From Zunongwangia pacifica (GTDB taxonomy: Bacteria; Bacteroidota; Bacteroidia; Flavobacteriales; Flavobacteriaceae): a stretch of 64,000 nt of DNA. The stretch covers positions 62,001 to 126,000 of the forward strand of contig NZ_JAKHSK010000007.1 of assembly GCF_023499215.1 (NCBI RefSeq), in the 5' to 3' direction. The notes under the pieces were generated by a model. The model did no database searches, was not told where the DNA came from, and was given only the letters and a program-made list of their open reading frames with translations. A program made the position numbers and the translations under genes. This document shows positions 16,568 through 24,384 of this stretch, piece after piece (the first letter of the stretch is position 1; each line of letters begins with the position of its first letter).

Positions 16568-18010
16568 TTAGTAACGGGTGCCGGTTTCCCACCATCCTTT
16601 TACATTTATGTTGTCTTCTCCCATTGCTTCAACTGCGGCTTTATAATTGGCCGTATTTAGTGTTTGTTCTGAAGATGGATATAAAAAGCGTACAGGATAT
16701 AATGAGCCGTTAAGCGTATTTGGACCGGGTTTTAAAGCCGGTAGACCTGTTCTTCTGTAATTGAACCATCCCTGATAATCTACATTCCAGAGGGCGATGG
16801 TCTTTTGAGTTAACAATAACTCCAGAGAGCCGTTATAGGCTACGGTGGGCTGGATTAGATAGTTGTTTATGTCGGTCTCTGAAACTCCCCAATAAGATAA
16901 GCTTGCACGTACCCCTGCGTTGTAGTAGGTTGCTGCATCTCCAGCAATTATTTCGCGTTCTGCAGCTTCAGCAAGAATAAACTGCACTTCAGAATTTTTT
17001 ATAATGTAAGCTTGTGCATCAGTAGCTGAATAGTAAAACAGGTTTACATCCAGACGGCTGGGACTGTATTCATCATCATAGGCACGCGCGTTGTCCTGAT
17101 TTAAACCGATAGGGATTCCTACCCATTTGCCATCACTGTTGCGATCAAACCAAATGTCAAGCCGCGGATCGTTAAAGGTGTTGAAATATTCTAAAGCTGT
17201 GGTACATAAGCTTTTTTCGTCAAAACCTCCTATACGTCCGGTGCTTTCTGGCCAGGAATCTGTATTAGATGTTCCGCTGTAGATGAGTACCGCATTATCT
17301 GCATTTGTTTTTATAAAGTTACCGGCACTTAATATTGCTTGCATTTCTGTAGAAACATCGCGTTGTTTGGAAATGCGTAACAGGTAACGCAGGCGTAAGG
17401 AATTTGCGAGTTTTCTCCATTGCTCGGGATTTCCGTCATAGATTACATCTCCGGTAACGCCCGTTATTTTCATACCTTTTGCTAAAGCTACATCTGCATC
17501 AGACAAGTCCTGAAGCACGCCGTTGTAAATCGATTCCTGATCATCATAAACCGGGGTGAATATACCTTCGGTTTTTCCTGCTAATGCTTCCGAATATGGA
17601 ACGTTTCCGTATAAATCTGTGAGATTTGCAAAACACAGCGCCCGCATTGTAAGGGCTATTCCTTCGTATGTGCTGTTTTTGGTTTCTTCAGCACGGGAAA
17701 TTTCAAGAATATCGCTTATTTCGGGAAGAATTCCGTAGAAGAAATTCCACATTCCCTGATCGCCCCAGTCAAACTGGCCGAAACCCGAAAAGTTATTTTT
17801 TGCCATAAGCTGGGTGATTGTGTTTCCATCACTGTACCCCTCCTGGGTAAGTTTACGTGTAATTTCTGAAGTTACGGTAGAGGTCAGTAGATTTGCACTA
17901 ACGGCTTCTGGGGCATTGGGGTTTGTATTAATCTCTTCAAAATTATCTGTGCAACCTGTAATAAGCAGCCCTATAATTACAAGACTCTGAATTATATTAA
18001 TTTTTTTCAT
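16568..18010 (-). CDS. SusD/RagB-family outer-membrane lipoprotein
   Basis: A 480-residue surface lipoprotein. The signal ends LLITGC with Cys20 lipidated; EINTNPNAPEAVSANLLTS is the characteristic SusD-like N-terminal motif of the SusD_like_2 group. The C-terminus holds LTQKTIALWNVDYQGWFNYRRTG, also typical. SusD proteins form the lid over a SusC transporter and select the ligand. The stop lies 59 bp before the phosphoesterase lipoprotein start, and the start lies 11 bp after the SusC stop. The ligand is unknown; the downstream genes point to an organophosphorus compound and not to a glycan alone, since no glycoside hydrolase is present. Confidence 0.93.
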   Translation of the reverse strand: MKKINIIQSLVIIGLLITGCTDNFEEINTNPNAPEAVSANLLTSTVTSEITRKLTQEGYSDGNTITQLMAKNNFSGFGQFDWGDQGMWNFFYGILPEISDILEISRAEETKNSTYEGIALTMRALCFANLTDLYGNVPYSEALAGKTEGIFTPVYDDQESIYNGVLQDLSDADVALAKGMKITGVTGDVIYDGNPEQWRKLANSLRLRYLLRISKQRDVSTEMQAILSAGNFIKTNADNAVLIYSGTSNTDSWPESTGRIGGFDEKSLCTTALEYFNTFNDPRLDIWFDRNSDGKWVGIPIGLNQDNARAYDDEYSPSRLDVNLFYYSATDAQAYIIKNSEVQFILAEAAEREIIAGDAATYYNAGVRASLSYWGVSETDINNYLIQPTVAYNGSLELLLTQKTIALWNVDYQGWFNYRRTGLPALKPGPNTLNGSLYPVRFLYPSSEQTLNTANYKAAVEAMGEDNINVKGWWETGTRY

Positions 18011-18021
18011 CGCTTTTATTC

Positions 18022-21000
18022 TTAGAATTCTAGATTAAGATTAACACCAAAACTACGTGTACTGGGTAGCGCCATATCTTCTACACCGGGAACAACAGTC
18101 CCGCCAGAGAAAGAGATAGTTTCAGGATCAACGTGGTCGTTTTCAGTCCATAATGCCAAATTTCTTCCTACAATAGAAAGTGTTGCAGTATTAAAAGGAA
18201 CCTTTTTAAACCATTTCTTAGGTAAGTTGTAACCAAGTTTTACCTCCCGTAGTTTTACATAAGTAGCGTCAAACATAGAGCTCTCTTCATTACTGCGTTT
18301 GTACACATGGGAGTAGTAATTAGAAGCCGCAACGCTTTTTGAATTTTCTGTATATGAGCCGTCGGCATTTGCTATAACTCCTTCAGCAACAATACCAGTT
18401 TCACGACCTGGTACGGTAAAATCCAGCATTCCGGTTGTGCCACCAATGGCAACGGTACGTGAATGAAATTCACCGCCCTGCCTCCAATCAAATAAGAAAC
18501 TGAAGTGAAAATTTTTATATTGAAAACTATTCTGAAAGCCTACCATAAAATCAGGGTTGTAGTTACCTAATTTTTTAAGCGTGTTGTCTACGATAGGAAG
18601 ACCAGAATCTGGGTCGATGATCCACTCCCCATAATACGGGCTGTTGGCATCTTCCACCCTTTTAAAACCGGTACCGTATAAGTCCCCTATGCGTCCGCTT
18701 ACCTTAGCGCCAACGGTGAGATAATTGCTTTTAATGGTGTAAAAATCAAGTCCGTCTGTAAGTTCTTTTACGGTTCCACGTGAGGTGGTAAAGTTAACGG
18801 TAGAATTCCAACGAAAATTTTCGGTGTGTACTGGGGTGGCATTAAGTGTGATTTCTAAACCTTTGTTTTGAATCTCCCCGGCATTAATAACCCTTGAGCT
18901 ATAGCCGGAAGTATTAGATACCGGAAGGGCGATAATCTGGTTTTTGGTTACCGACTTATAAACTGCAAGGTCTATCCCCAGACGGTTTCCGAAGAAGCGC
19001 ACATCTGCACCCAATTCTATAGAGTTGGTTTTTTCGGGTTTCAGATTTGAATTTTTCAATTCTGAAGGCGAATATACTCTTGAAAACCCATTAAATGTGT
19101 CTCCAAAACCATAAGTTGCTGCCAGATTATATGGGTTTGTGTCGTTTCCTACAACTGCGTATCCAGCTCTAAATTTAGCAAAGCTGATGGCTTGAGGCAT
19201 TTCAAACATATCAGATAAGATGGCACTCAAACCTACAGAAGGGTAGAAGTAGCTATTGTTGTTTTCAGGTAGTGTAGAAGACCAGTCGTTTCTGGCAGTA
19301 AGATCGAGAAACAGAAAGTTCTTGTAAGCGATATTTCCAAAAGCATAAGCACTGTTTACTCTAAATTCGCTGTCGTAGTCGCTCGTAGTAAGTGGTTGTG
19401 CAGCGTTACCAAAGTTATAGATCGCAGGGATCGAGAGCGAGTTTGCACTGATGCGCTGGTAACGGTTTTTAGAAACTCTGTTGTTAGCTCCTACCGAAAT
19501 ACCAAAATCGAGATCCGCGTTAAGTTTTTTAGTGTAGGCCAGAAGAAAATCTGTGTTTTGCTCTTGAGCAAAGATGTAGTCTTCGCGATACTGTCCAGTT
19601 GGGAAACGTTGTGTAGAATAGGCTCGTTTTCTTTTATCCAGTTCGTTTGAATAATCTAAAACGGTGCGAATCATAAGATCCAGCCCTTTTGCCAGATTCA
19701 TATCTAAACGCATATTAGTAATTATCCGATCGCGGTTAAATGCGTTTGTATTTTCATATACATTAAAATAAGGGTTGTCGTGATAGTTGTAGTTATAATT
19801 GAACTGTTGTACATTTTCTAAACCCGGCTGCCAGTAGTTTCTAAGCGAATTCATATCAATATGCCGCCCAAACCATACCCAGAGATACATGATATTCTCT
19901 GTCCCGTAGGAGTTGACGGGACGGTTATCTGAATTTGAGTTGATGTAATTCATAGAAGCACTAGCCTTAAGCCAGTCTGTAAGGTTATAAGCACCGTTAA
20001 TAGCATAGGTTCTTCGCTTAAAATTGGAGTTGGGTACAATACTCTGGCTGTTAAGATCTGTAAATGAAACTCTAAAGTTTCCCTCTTTGTTAGCGCCGGT
20101 AAAAGCCACATTATTGCTCATGGTATACCCCGTTTCAAAAAAGTCTCTTATGTTATCGGGATGAGCTATAAATGGGGTTGCTATGATTTCATCTGCAAAA
20201 CTACCGTCTGTATTACGTGGACGTAAGTCTACATCCCCAGCTCTAAACCCACTTGTAGTGGGGCTGTCGTGCTGTGGGATTAACTGTCCGTTAAGTGCAG
20301 GACCCCAGCTTTCATCTACATGATCGTTTATCCCACCAGTCACAGATCGGTTTTGACCTCCATCGTTAAATGCAAATTGTCCGTTAGAGCCTTGCCCGTA
20401 TTGGTTTTGATATTTAGGAAGGGTAAGCAAGGTTTCAAAAGTGCTGTTGTGAGTTATAGAAACTCCAATACCTTTAGTTCCTTTTCCTGATTTAGTAGTA
20501 ATCAAAACAACACCATTAGCACCTCTTGAGCCGTAGAGTGCTGTTGCGTTAGGTCCTTTAAGAACCGTCATGGTTTCTACATCGTCAGGATTGATGTCCA
20601 TAGCTCCGTTACCAAAATCTACTTCCATATTCCCTTCGCTACCCACACTATTAATATTGTTGTTAATGATTATTCCATCTACAACAAAGAGCGGAGAATT
20701 TGCATTAGGACTGGGGTTAAGAGAGTTCTCCCCTCTAATGATGATCTGAGAGCTAGATCCTACTCCACTATTACCCCCGGTAACCTGTACCCCAGCCATT
20801 TTACCGGAAAGTGAGTTTACCACGTTAGTCTCTTTTGCCTCTGAGAGATCATCGCCCGAAACTTCTTGTACTGCATAAGCCAGTTTTTTGGTTTCCCTTT
20901 TAATCCCCAGGGCCGTAACTACTACTTCATCAAGACCCTGCGCATTTTCCTGAAGCGTGATCTTCACATTCGATTTACCAGTCACATCAATTTCCTGAGA

Positions 21001-21240
21001 TTTAAAACCTATAAATGTAATTTCAATTGTATTTTGCTCATTTTCAGGAATGGTAATTGTGAAATTTCCATCAAAATCTGTTATTGCTCCGATAGTAGTA
21101 TTTTTAACCCTAATGCTGGCTCCAGGAAGGGGGACACCCTTGGTGTCTGTTACGGTACCCTTTAGTACCCTGTCCTGAGCGAACAGGATAGAAGTTAAAA
21201 GAAGCAGCGTAATTTGTGTTAGATAAATTAGTTTTTTCAT
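18022..21240 (-). CDS. SusC/RagA-family TonB-linked outer-membrane transporter
   Basis: A 1072-residue protein. A signal peptide (to LFAQ) precedes a carboxypeptidase-D-regulatory-like domain (LKGTVTDTKGVPLPGASIRV), a SusC linker (LDEVVVTALGIKRETKKLAY), and a plug with LFVVDGI, DIETM-like VETMTVLKGPNATALYG and RGANGVVLITTKSGK. The barrel ends in GVNLNLEF with the terminal Phe expected for BAM recognition. It pairs with the SusD gene 11 bp downstream and heads the phosphonate-type operon. A paired palindrome lies upstream at 21250-21305. Energy would come from TonB-ExbBD; the imported molecule is inferred to be a phosphonate or its ester. Confidence 0.95.
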   Translation of the reverse strand: MKKLIYLTQITLLLLTSILFAQDRVLKGTVTDTKGVPLPGASIRVKNTTIGAITDFDGNFTITIPENEQNTIEITFIGFKSQEIDVTGKSNVKITLQENAQGLDEVVVTALGIKRETKKLAYAVQEVSGDDLSEAKETNVVNSLSGKMAGVQVTGGNSGVGSSSQIIIRGENSLNPSPNANSPLFVVDGIIINNNINSVGSEGNMEVDFGNGAMDINPDDVETMTVLKGPNATALYGSRGANGVVLITTKSGKGTKGIGVSITHNSTFETLLTLPKYQNQYGQGSNGQFAFNDGGQNRSVTGGINDHVDESWGPALNGQLIPQHDSPTTSGFRAGDVDLRPRNTDGSFADEIIATPFIAHPDNIRDFFETGYTMSNNVAFTGANKEGNFRVSFTDLNSQSIVPNSNFKRRTYAINGAYNLTDWLKASASMNYINSNSDNRPVNSYGTENIMYLWVWFGRHIDMNSLRNYWQPGLENVQQFNYNYNYHDNPYFNVYENTNAFNRDRIITNMRLDMNLAKGLDLMIRTVLDYSNELDKRKRAYSTQRFPTGQYREDYIFAQEQNTDFLLAYTKKLNADLDFGISVGANNRVSKNRYQRISANSLSIPAIYNFGNAAQPLTTSDYDSEFRVNSAYAFGNIAYKNFLFLDLTARNDWSSTLPENNNSYFYPSVGLSAILSDMFEMPQAISFAKFRAGYAVVGNDTNPYNLAATYGFGDTFNGFSRVYSPSELKNSNLKPEKTNSIELGADVRFFGNRLGIDLAVYKSVTKNQIIALPVSNTSGYSSRVINAGEIQNKGLEITLNATPVHTENFRWNSTVNFTTSRGTVKELTDGLDFYTIKSNYLTVGAKVSGRIGDLYGTGFKRVEDANSPYYGEWIIDPDSGLPIVDNTLKKLGNYNPDFMVGFQNSFQYKNFHFSFLFDWRQGGEFHSRTVAIGGTTGMLDFTVPGRETGIVAEGVIANADGSYTENSKSVAASNYYSHVYKRSNEESSMFDATYVKLREVKLGYNLPKKWFKKVPFNTATLSIVGRNLALWTENDHVDPETISFSGGTVVPGVEDMALPSTRSFGVNLNLEF

Positions 21241-21249
21241 TTAGCTTTT

Positions 21250-21305
21250 GTTAATATTAGTAAACTACATAGTGCAAATTTGACTATATTTTTACTATTA
21301 GTAAA
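21250..21305 (-). promoter_or_regulatory. Promoter with paired palindromic operators ahead of susC
   Basis: TTTACTATTAGTAAA at 21291-21305 is a perfect 6-3-6 palindrome and a second copy, GTTAATATTAGTAAA at 21250-21264, matches it at 13 of 15 positions. They are exactly 41 bp apart, as are the two sites ahead of the MFS gene. On the minus strand CAAATTTG (21282 to 21275) differs from TAnnTTTG at one defined base, the first T. It lies between the sites, 16 bp from the perfect palindrome (15 bp in the MFS promoter). One dimer could bind over -33 and the other just after the start of transcription. Confidence 0.7.
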
Positions 21306-21603
21306 CTTTTTGGCTTTATGAAATCTTTAACAGATATTAAATTTTAAATAGTACGTATTCTTTAAAAATCCAGTATTGACAGGTCTTTTTCTGCGGAAGA
21401 TCTGGTGGTATGTTATGTAATGATTAATTTATTGATCACTGAGAAGAGGTAGTTGGTAGATTTTCCAATTTTGGGAATCATTCTAGGATATTATTAGCTT
21501 TTGGCTGGATATAGGCAATATTTTCCTTATTTTTTATGGTAGAAGTGCTCCCGTGATTTAATTGACTCTTATGAAAATTATAGTCTTTTATTGATAAGGT
21601 GAC

Positions 21604-21822
21604 CTAAAATGAGATGCCTTTGCTGTTGATTGAAGTTCTTTCTAAATAATTGCTTATATTTTCTTTCAATATCGTCCCCGCGACATCATGAATCACAATG
21701 CCGAAATCGGGAAGATTACCCTGCGGTTTTTCTTAGGAAGTAATAGAAGGAGTGGTTTCTTTTTTCGAAGTGTTGCTGCAAGCGATAAAGCTGAAAATGC
21801 TAAAAAGGAGAAGTAGTTTTAT
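21604..21822 (-). pseudogene. Isoaspartyl peptidase/L-asparaginase lipoprotein, N-terminal remnant
   Basis: Reading the minus strand from 21822 gives a lipoprotein-like leader KLLLLFSIFSFIACSNTSKK with an ATA in place of the ATG start, a run to TTPSITS, an in-frame TAA (21730-21732), then EKPQGNLPDFGIVIHDVAG followed by TILKENISNYLERTS and a stop at 21604-21606. The second half resembles the start of threonine-type isoaspartyl peptidases, which read FGIVIHGGAGTI; here HGGAGT has become HDVAGT. Start loss, internal stop and truncation after about 73 codons all say it is dead. It lies 363 bp upstream of susC on the same strand. Confidence 0.6.
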
Positions 21823-22127
21823 CAGATACGAAATTTACACGATCTGAAATGATATAAATTAGTTGAAATTGCTGGTAAATCGCGTTAGTGATAGCAGTGA
21901 AAAGCCCGTAAAGCACCTTTTTTGGTGCTGCGGACTTGTAACGGATAGCACGGTGGCCAAAAAAGCGTAGTGATTTTGGACAAACGCCCTAAAACATATA
22001 AAAAAGGCAATAGTTTTAAAATACCTTGAAATTCAGCGTGTACTAGGATGTATAAATGAACAGATATTTATCGAATCTTGGTATTCTTTTGTTCATATTA
22101 CTTAATTTTAGAATCAAAATTTATAAT

Positions 22128-22670
22128 ATGGCTGTAGCGAAACCTTTCAATTTAAATAAATGGATCGAAGAAAACCGGGATACATTAAAACCACCGGTAG
22201 GAAACCGAAATTTGTATAAGGAATCTGGAGATTATATTGTGATGATTGTGGCAGGCCCAAATGCGCGTAAAGATTTTCATTATAATGAAACCGAAGAATT
22301 ATTTTATCAGCTAGAAGGGAATATTAAGGTGCATATTCAGGAAGATGGAGAGAAAAAAACCATGAATTTAGGTCCTGGTGATATGTATTTAAATCCTGGT
22401 AAAATGCCACATTCACCAGAGCGGGGAGAAAACTCTTTAGGTTTGGTGGTCGAGCGAAAACGGGCTCATTTAGAAGGAGAAGATGGCTTGCTATGGTTTT
22501 GTGATCATTGTAACCATAAATTGTATGAGGTTTATTTTCCGTTACATGATATTGAAACCGACTTTTTAAAGCACTTTAAGCATTTCTACGAAAGTGAGGA
22601 CTTACGCACTTGTGACAATTGTGGAGAGGTGATGCCTGTAGATCCGCGTTTTGTGGCAGATGAAGCTTAA
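22128..22670 (+). CDS. nbaC: 3-hydroxyanthranilate 3,4-dioxygenase
   Basis: A 180-residue cupin dioxygenase that opens the ring of 3-hydroxyanthranilate in the kynurenine branch of tryptophan breakdown, leading to 2-amino-3-carboxymuconate semialdehyde (and quinolinate/NAD). I chose ATG 22128 (MAVAKPFNLNKWIEENRD), the family's conserved N-terminus; an ATG at 22056 would add 24 hydrophobic residues foreign to this cytosolic enzyme. Iron ligands fall in KDFHYNETEELFYQLEG and the later MPHSPERGENS. The bacterial C-terminal metal site is present as CDHCNHK and CDNCGE. The ALDH gene follows after 32 bp, probably one operon. Symbol by analogy to the bacterial gene. Confidence 0.92.
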   Translation: MAVAKPFNLNKWIEENRDTLKPPVGNRNLYKESGDYIVMIVAGPNARKDFHYNETEELFYQLEGNIKVHIQEDGEKKTMNLGPGDMYLNPGKMPHSPERGENSLGLVVERKRAHLEGEDGLLWFCDHCNHKLYEVYFPLHDIETDFLKHFKHFYESEDLRTCDNCGEVMPVDPRFVADEA

Positions 22671-22702
22671 GCAAAAAAATAACAAACCACACAAAAACAA
22701 AA

Positions 22703-24256
22703 ATGAGTCAAATTGCAAAAGATTTTGGAATTGATAAGGCCTTAGAAGAATTAGGGCTACAAGAAATAAATAACGGAACCTCTACCGGAAAAGATTTTTT
22801 CTCTAATGGAGAAATTATCGAGTCGTATTCTCCCGTAGATGGTGCGGTGATAGGAAAAGTAAAAGCTACTACGCCTGAAGATTACGAAAAAGTAGTAACC
22901 ACGGCAGAAAAAGCGTTTAAGGAATGGCGAACAATGCCGGCACCACAACGAGGCGAAATTGTAAGAAAATTTAATGATGAATTACGTCGTTTAAAAGAAC
23001 CACTTGGAAAACTGGTTTCCTACGAAATGGGAAAATCTTACCAGGAAGGTTTAGGCGAAGTTCAGGAGATGATCGATATCTGTGATTTTGCAGTAGGATT
23101 GTCACGACAATTGCACGGTTTAACCATGCATTCGGAACGTCCCGGACACCGTATGTATGAGCAATACCACCCGTTAGGAGTTGTTGGGATAATTTCAGCA
23201 TTTAACTTTCCGGTGGCCGTTTGGTCGTGGAATACCGCTTTAGCCTGGGTTTGTGGTGATGCCTGTATCTGGAAAGGATCAGAGAAAACTCCGCTTACTT
23301 CAGTAGCCTGCCAGAATATTGCAGCCCGTGTTTTTTCTGAAAACGGAGTTCCCGAAGGAATCTCTTGTTTAATTACCGGTGATTATAAAGTGGGTGAGTT
23401 AATGACCAAAGATGAGCGAATTCCGTTGATTTCAGCAACAGGTTCCACCCGAATGGGAAAAACCGTAGCGAAAGAAGTAGCCGGACGTTTAGGAAAATCA
23501 TTGTTAGAATTAGGCGGAAATAATGCCATTATCGTAACTCCAGACGCGAACATCAAAAACACAGTTATCGGAGCGGTTTTTGGAGCGGTAGGAACTTGTG
23601 GACAGCGTTGTACTTCTACCCGTCGATTAATTGTGCACGAAGAGGTGTATGATAAGGTAAAAAACGCGATTGTCGATGCCTATAAGCAAATTAAGATTGG
23701 AAATCCGTTAGATGAAAACAATCACGTTGGCCCGCTTATCGATAAAGATGCGGTGAAAAATTATCAGGCAGCTTTAGAGAAAGTAGTGGAAGAAGGTGGA
23801 AAAGTTTTAGTTGAAGGTGGCGTTTTAGAAGGTGAAGGTTACGAAAGCGGTTGCTATGTAAAACCAGCGATTGCTGAAGCTGAAAACCATTTTGAAATCG
23901 TACAACACGAAACTTTCGCACCGGTATTGTACATTATGAAGTATAAAGGCGATGTTGGCAATGCATTGGAGTTACAGAACGGTGTTCGCCAGGGACTTTC
24001 TTCAGCAATTATGACCAATAACTTAAGGGAAGCCGAACGTTTCCTATCAGTGGAAGGCTCAGATTGTGGAATTGCAAATGTAAATATCGGAACTTCTGGT
24101 GCTGAAATTGGAGGCGCTTTTGGAGGTGAAAAAGAAACCGGCGGCGGTCGTGAAAGTGGTTCTGATGCTTGGAAAGTATATATGCGTAGACAAACCAACA
24201 CGATTAATTACACCACTGAATTGCCATTAGCACAAGGAATTAAGTTTGATTTGTAA
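22703..24256 (+). CDS. Aldehyde dehydrogenase, ALDH7 (aminoadipate-semialdehyde) type
   Basis: A 517-residue NAD-dependent dehydrogenase. The catalytic cysteine is Cys303 in GTCGQRCTSTRRL, the general base is in LLELGGNNAII, and the C-terminus has GGAFGGEKETGGGRESGSDA, YMRRQTNTINY and LPLAQGIKF. These segments are hallmarks of ALDH7 (antiquitin), which oxidises alpha-aminoadipate semialdehyde (piperideine-6-carboxylate) in lysine breakdown. The gene lies 32 bp after 3-hydroxyanthranilate dioxygenase, which raises the possibility that it also acts on aldehydes of tryptophan breakdown, but the dedicated aminomuconate semialdehyde dehydrogenase belongs to a different ALDH class. Length and start are normal. 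Confidence 0.9.
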   Translation: MSQIAKDFGIDKALEELGLQEINNGTSTGKDFFSNGEIIESYSPVDGAVIGKVKATTPEDYEKVVTTAEKAFKEWRTMPAPQRGEIVRKFNDELRRLKEPLGKLVSYEMGKSYQEGLGEVQEMIDICDFAVGLSRQLHGLTMHSERPGHRMYEQYHPLGVVGIISAFNFPVAVWSWNTALAWVCGDACIWKGSEKTPLTSVACQNIAARVFSENGVPEGISCLITGDYKVGELMTKDERIPLISATGSTRMGKTVAKEVAGRLGKSLLELGGNNAIIVTPDANIKNTVIGAVFGAVGTCGQRCTSTRRLIVHEEVYDKVKNAIVDAYKQIKIGNPLDENNHVGPLIDKDAVKNYQAALEKVVEEGGKVLVEGGVLEGEGYESGCYVKPAIAEAENHFEIVQHETFAPVLYIMKYKGDVGNALELQNGVRQGLSSAIMTNNLREAERFLSVEGSDCGIANVNIGTSGAEIGGAFGGEKETGGGRESGSDAWKVYMRRQTNTINYTTELPLAQGIKFDL

Positions 24257-24330
24257 ATTCTCACTCAATAGAGTAAAGATTTTCATATAAAATACCTACA
24301 AGGACTCTAAGACCTTGCAGGAATTAATCT

Positions 24331-24363
24331 AAACCTCACAGGTTTTCAAAACCTGTGAGGTTT
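24331..24363. repeat. Perfect 16-bp inverted repeat (flavobacterial palindrome)
   Basis: AAACCTCACAGGTTTT at 24331-24346, one base, then its exact complement to 24363. This CCTGTGAGG palindrome is a common dispersed repeat in flavobacteria. A single arm (ACCTGTGAGGTTTT) recurs at 26169-26182. It lies between convergent genes and may also end transcription. Confidence 0.7.
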
Positions 24364-24384
24364 AAGTTAATATAGAAGAAAATG

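Larger units (their letters stand above)
21241..22127. other. Long intergenic region holding promoter sites and a gene wreck
   Basis: The left end carries the susC promoter and operators (21250-21305). The middle holds the isoaspartyl peptidase remnant (21604-21822). The part nearest 22128 should hold the promoter for 3-hydroxyanthranilate dioxygenase. Between 21823 and 22050 I see no gene. Confidence 0.5.

Noticed and set aside
16509-16595. Upstream ATG for the phosphoesterase lipoprotein
   Set aside because: It would add 29 residues before a normal lipoprotein signal and overlap the SusD gene.
22056-22127. Upstream ATG for 3-hydroxyanthranilate dioxygenase
   Set aside because: It would add a hydrophobic segment that this soluble enzyme does not have; MAVAKPFNLN is the conserved start.
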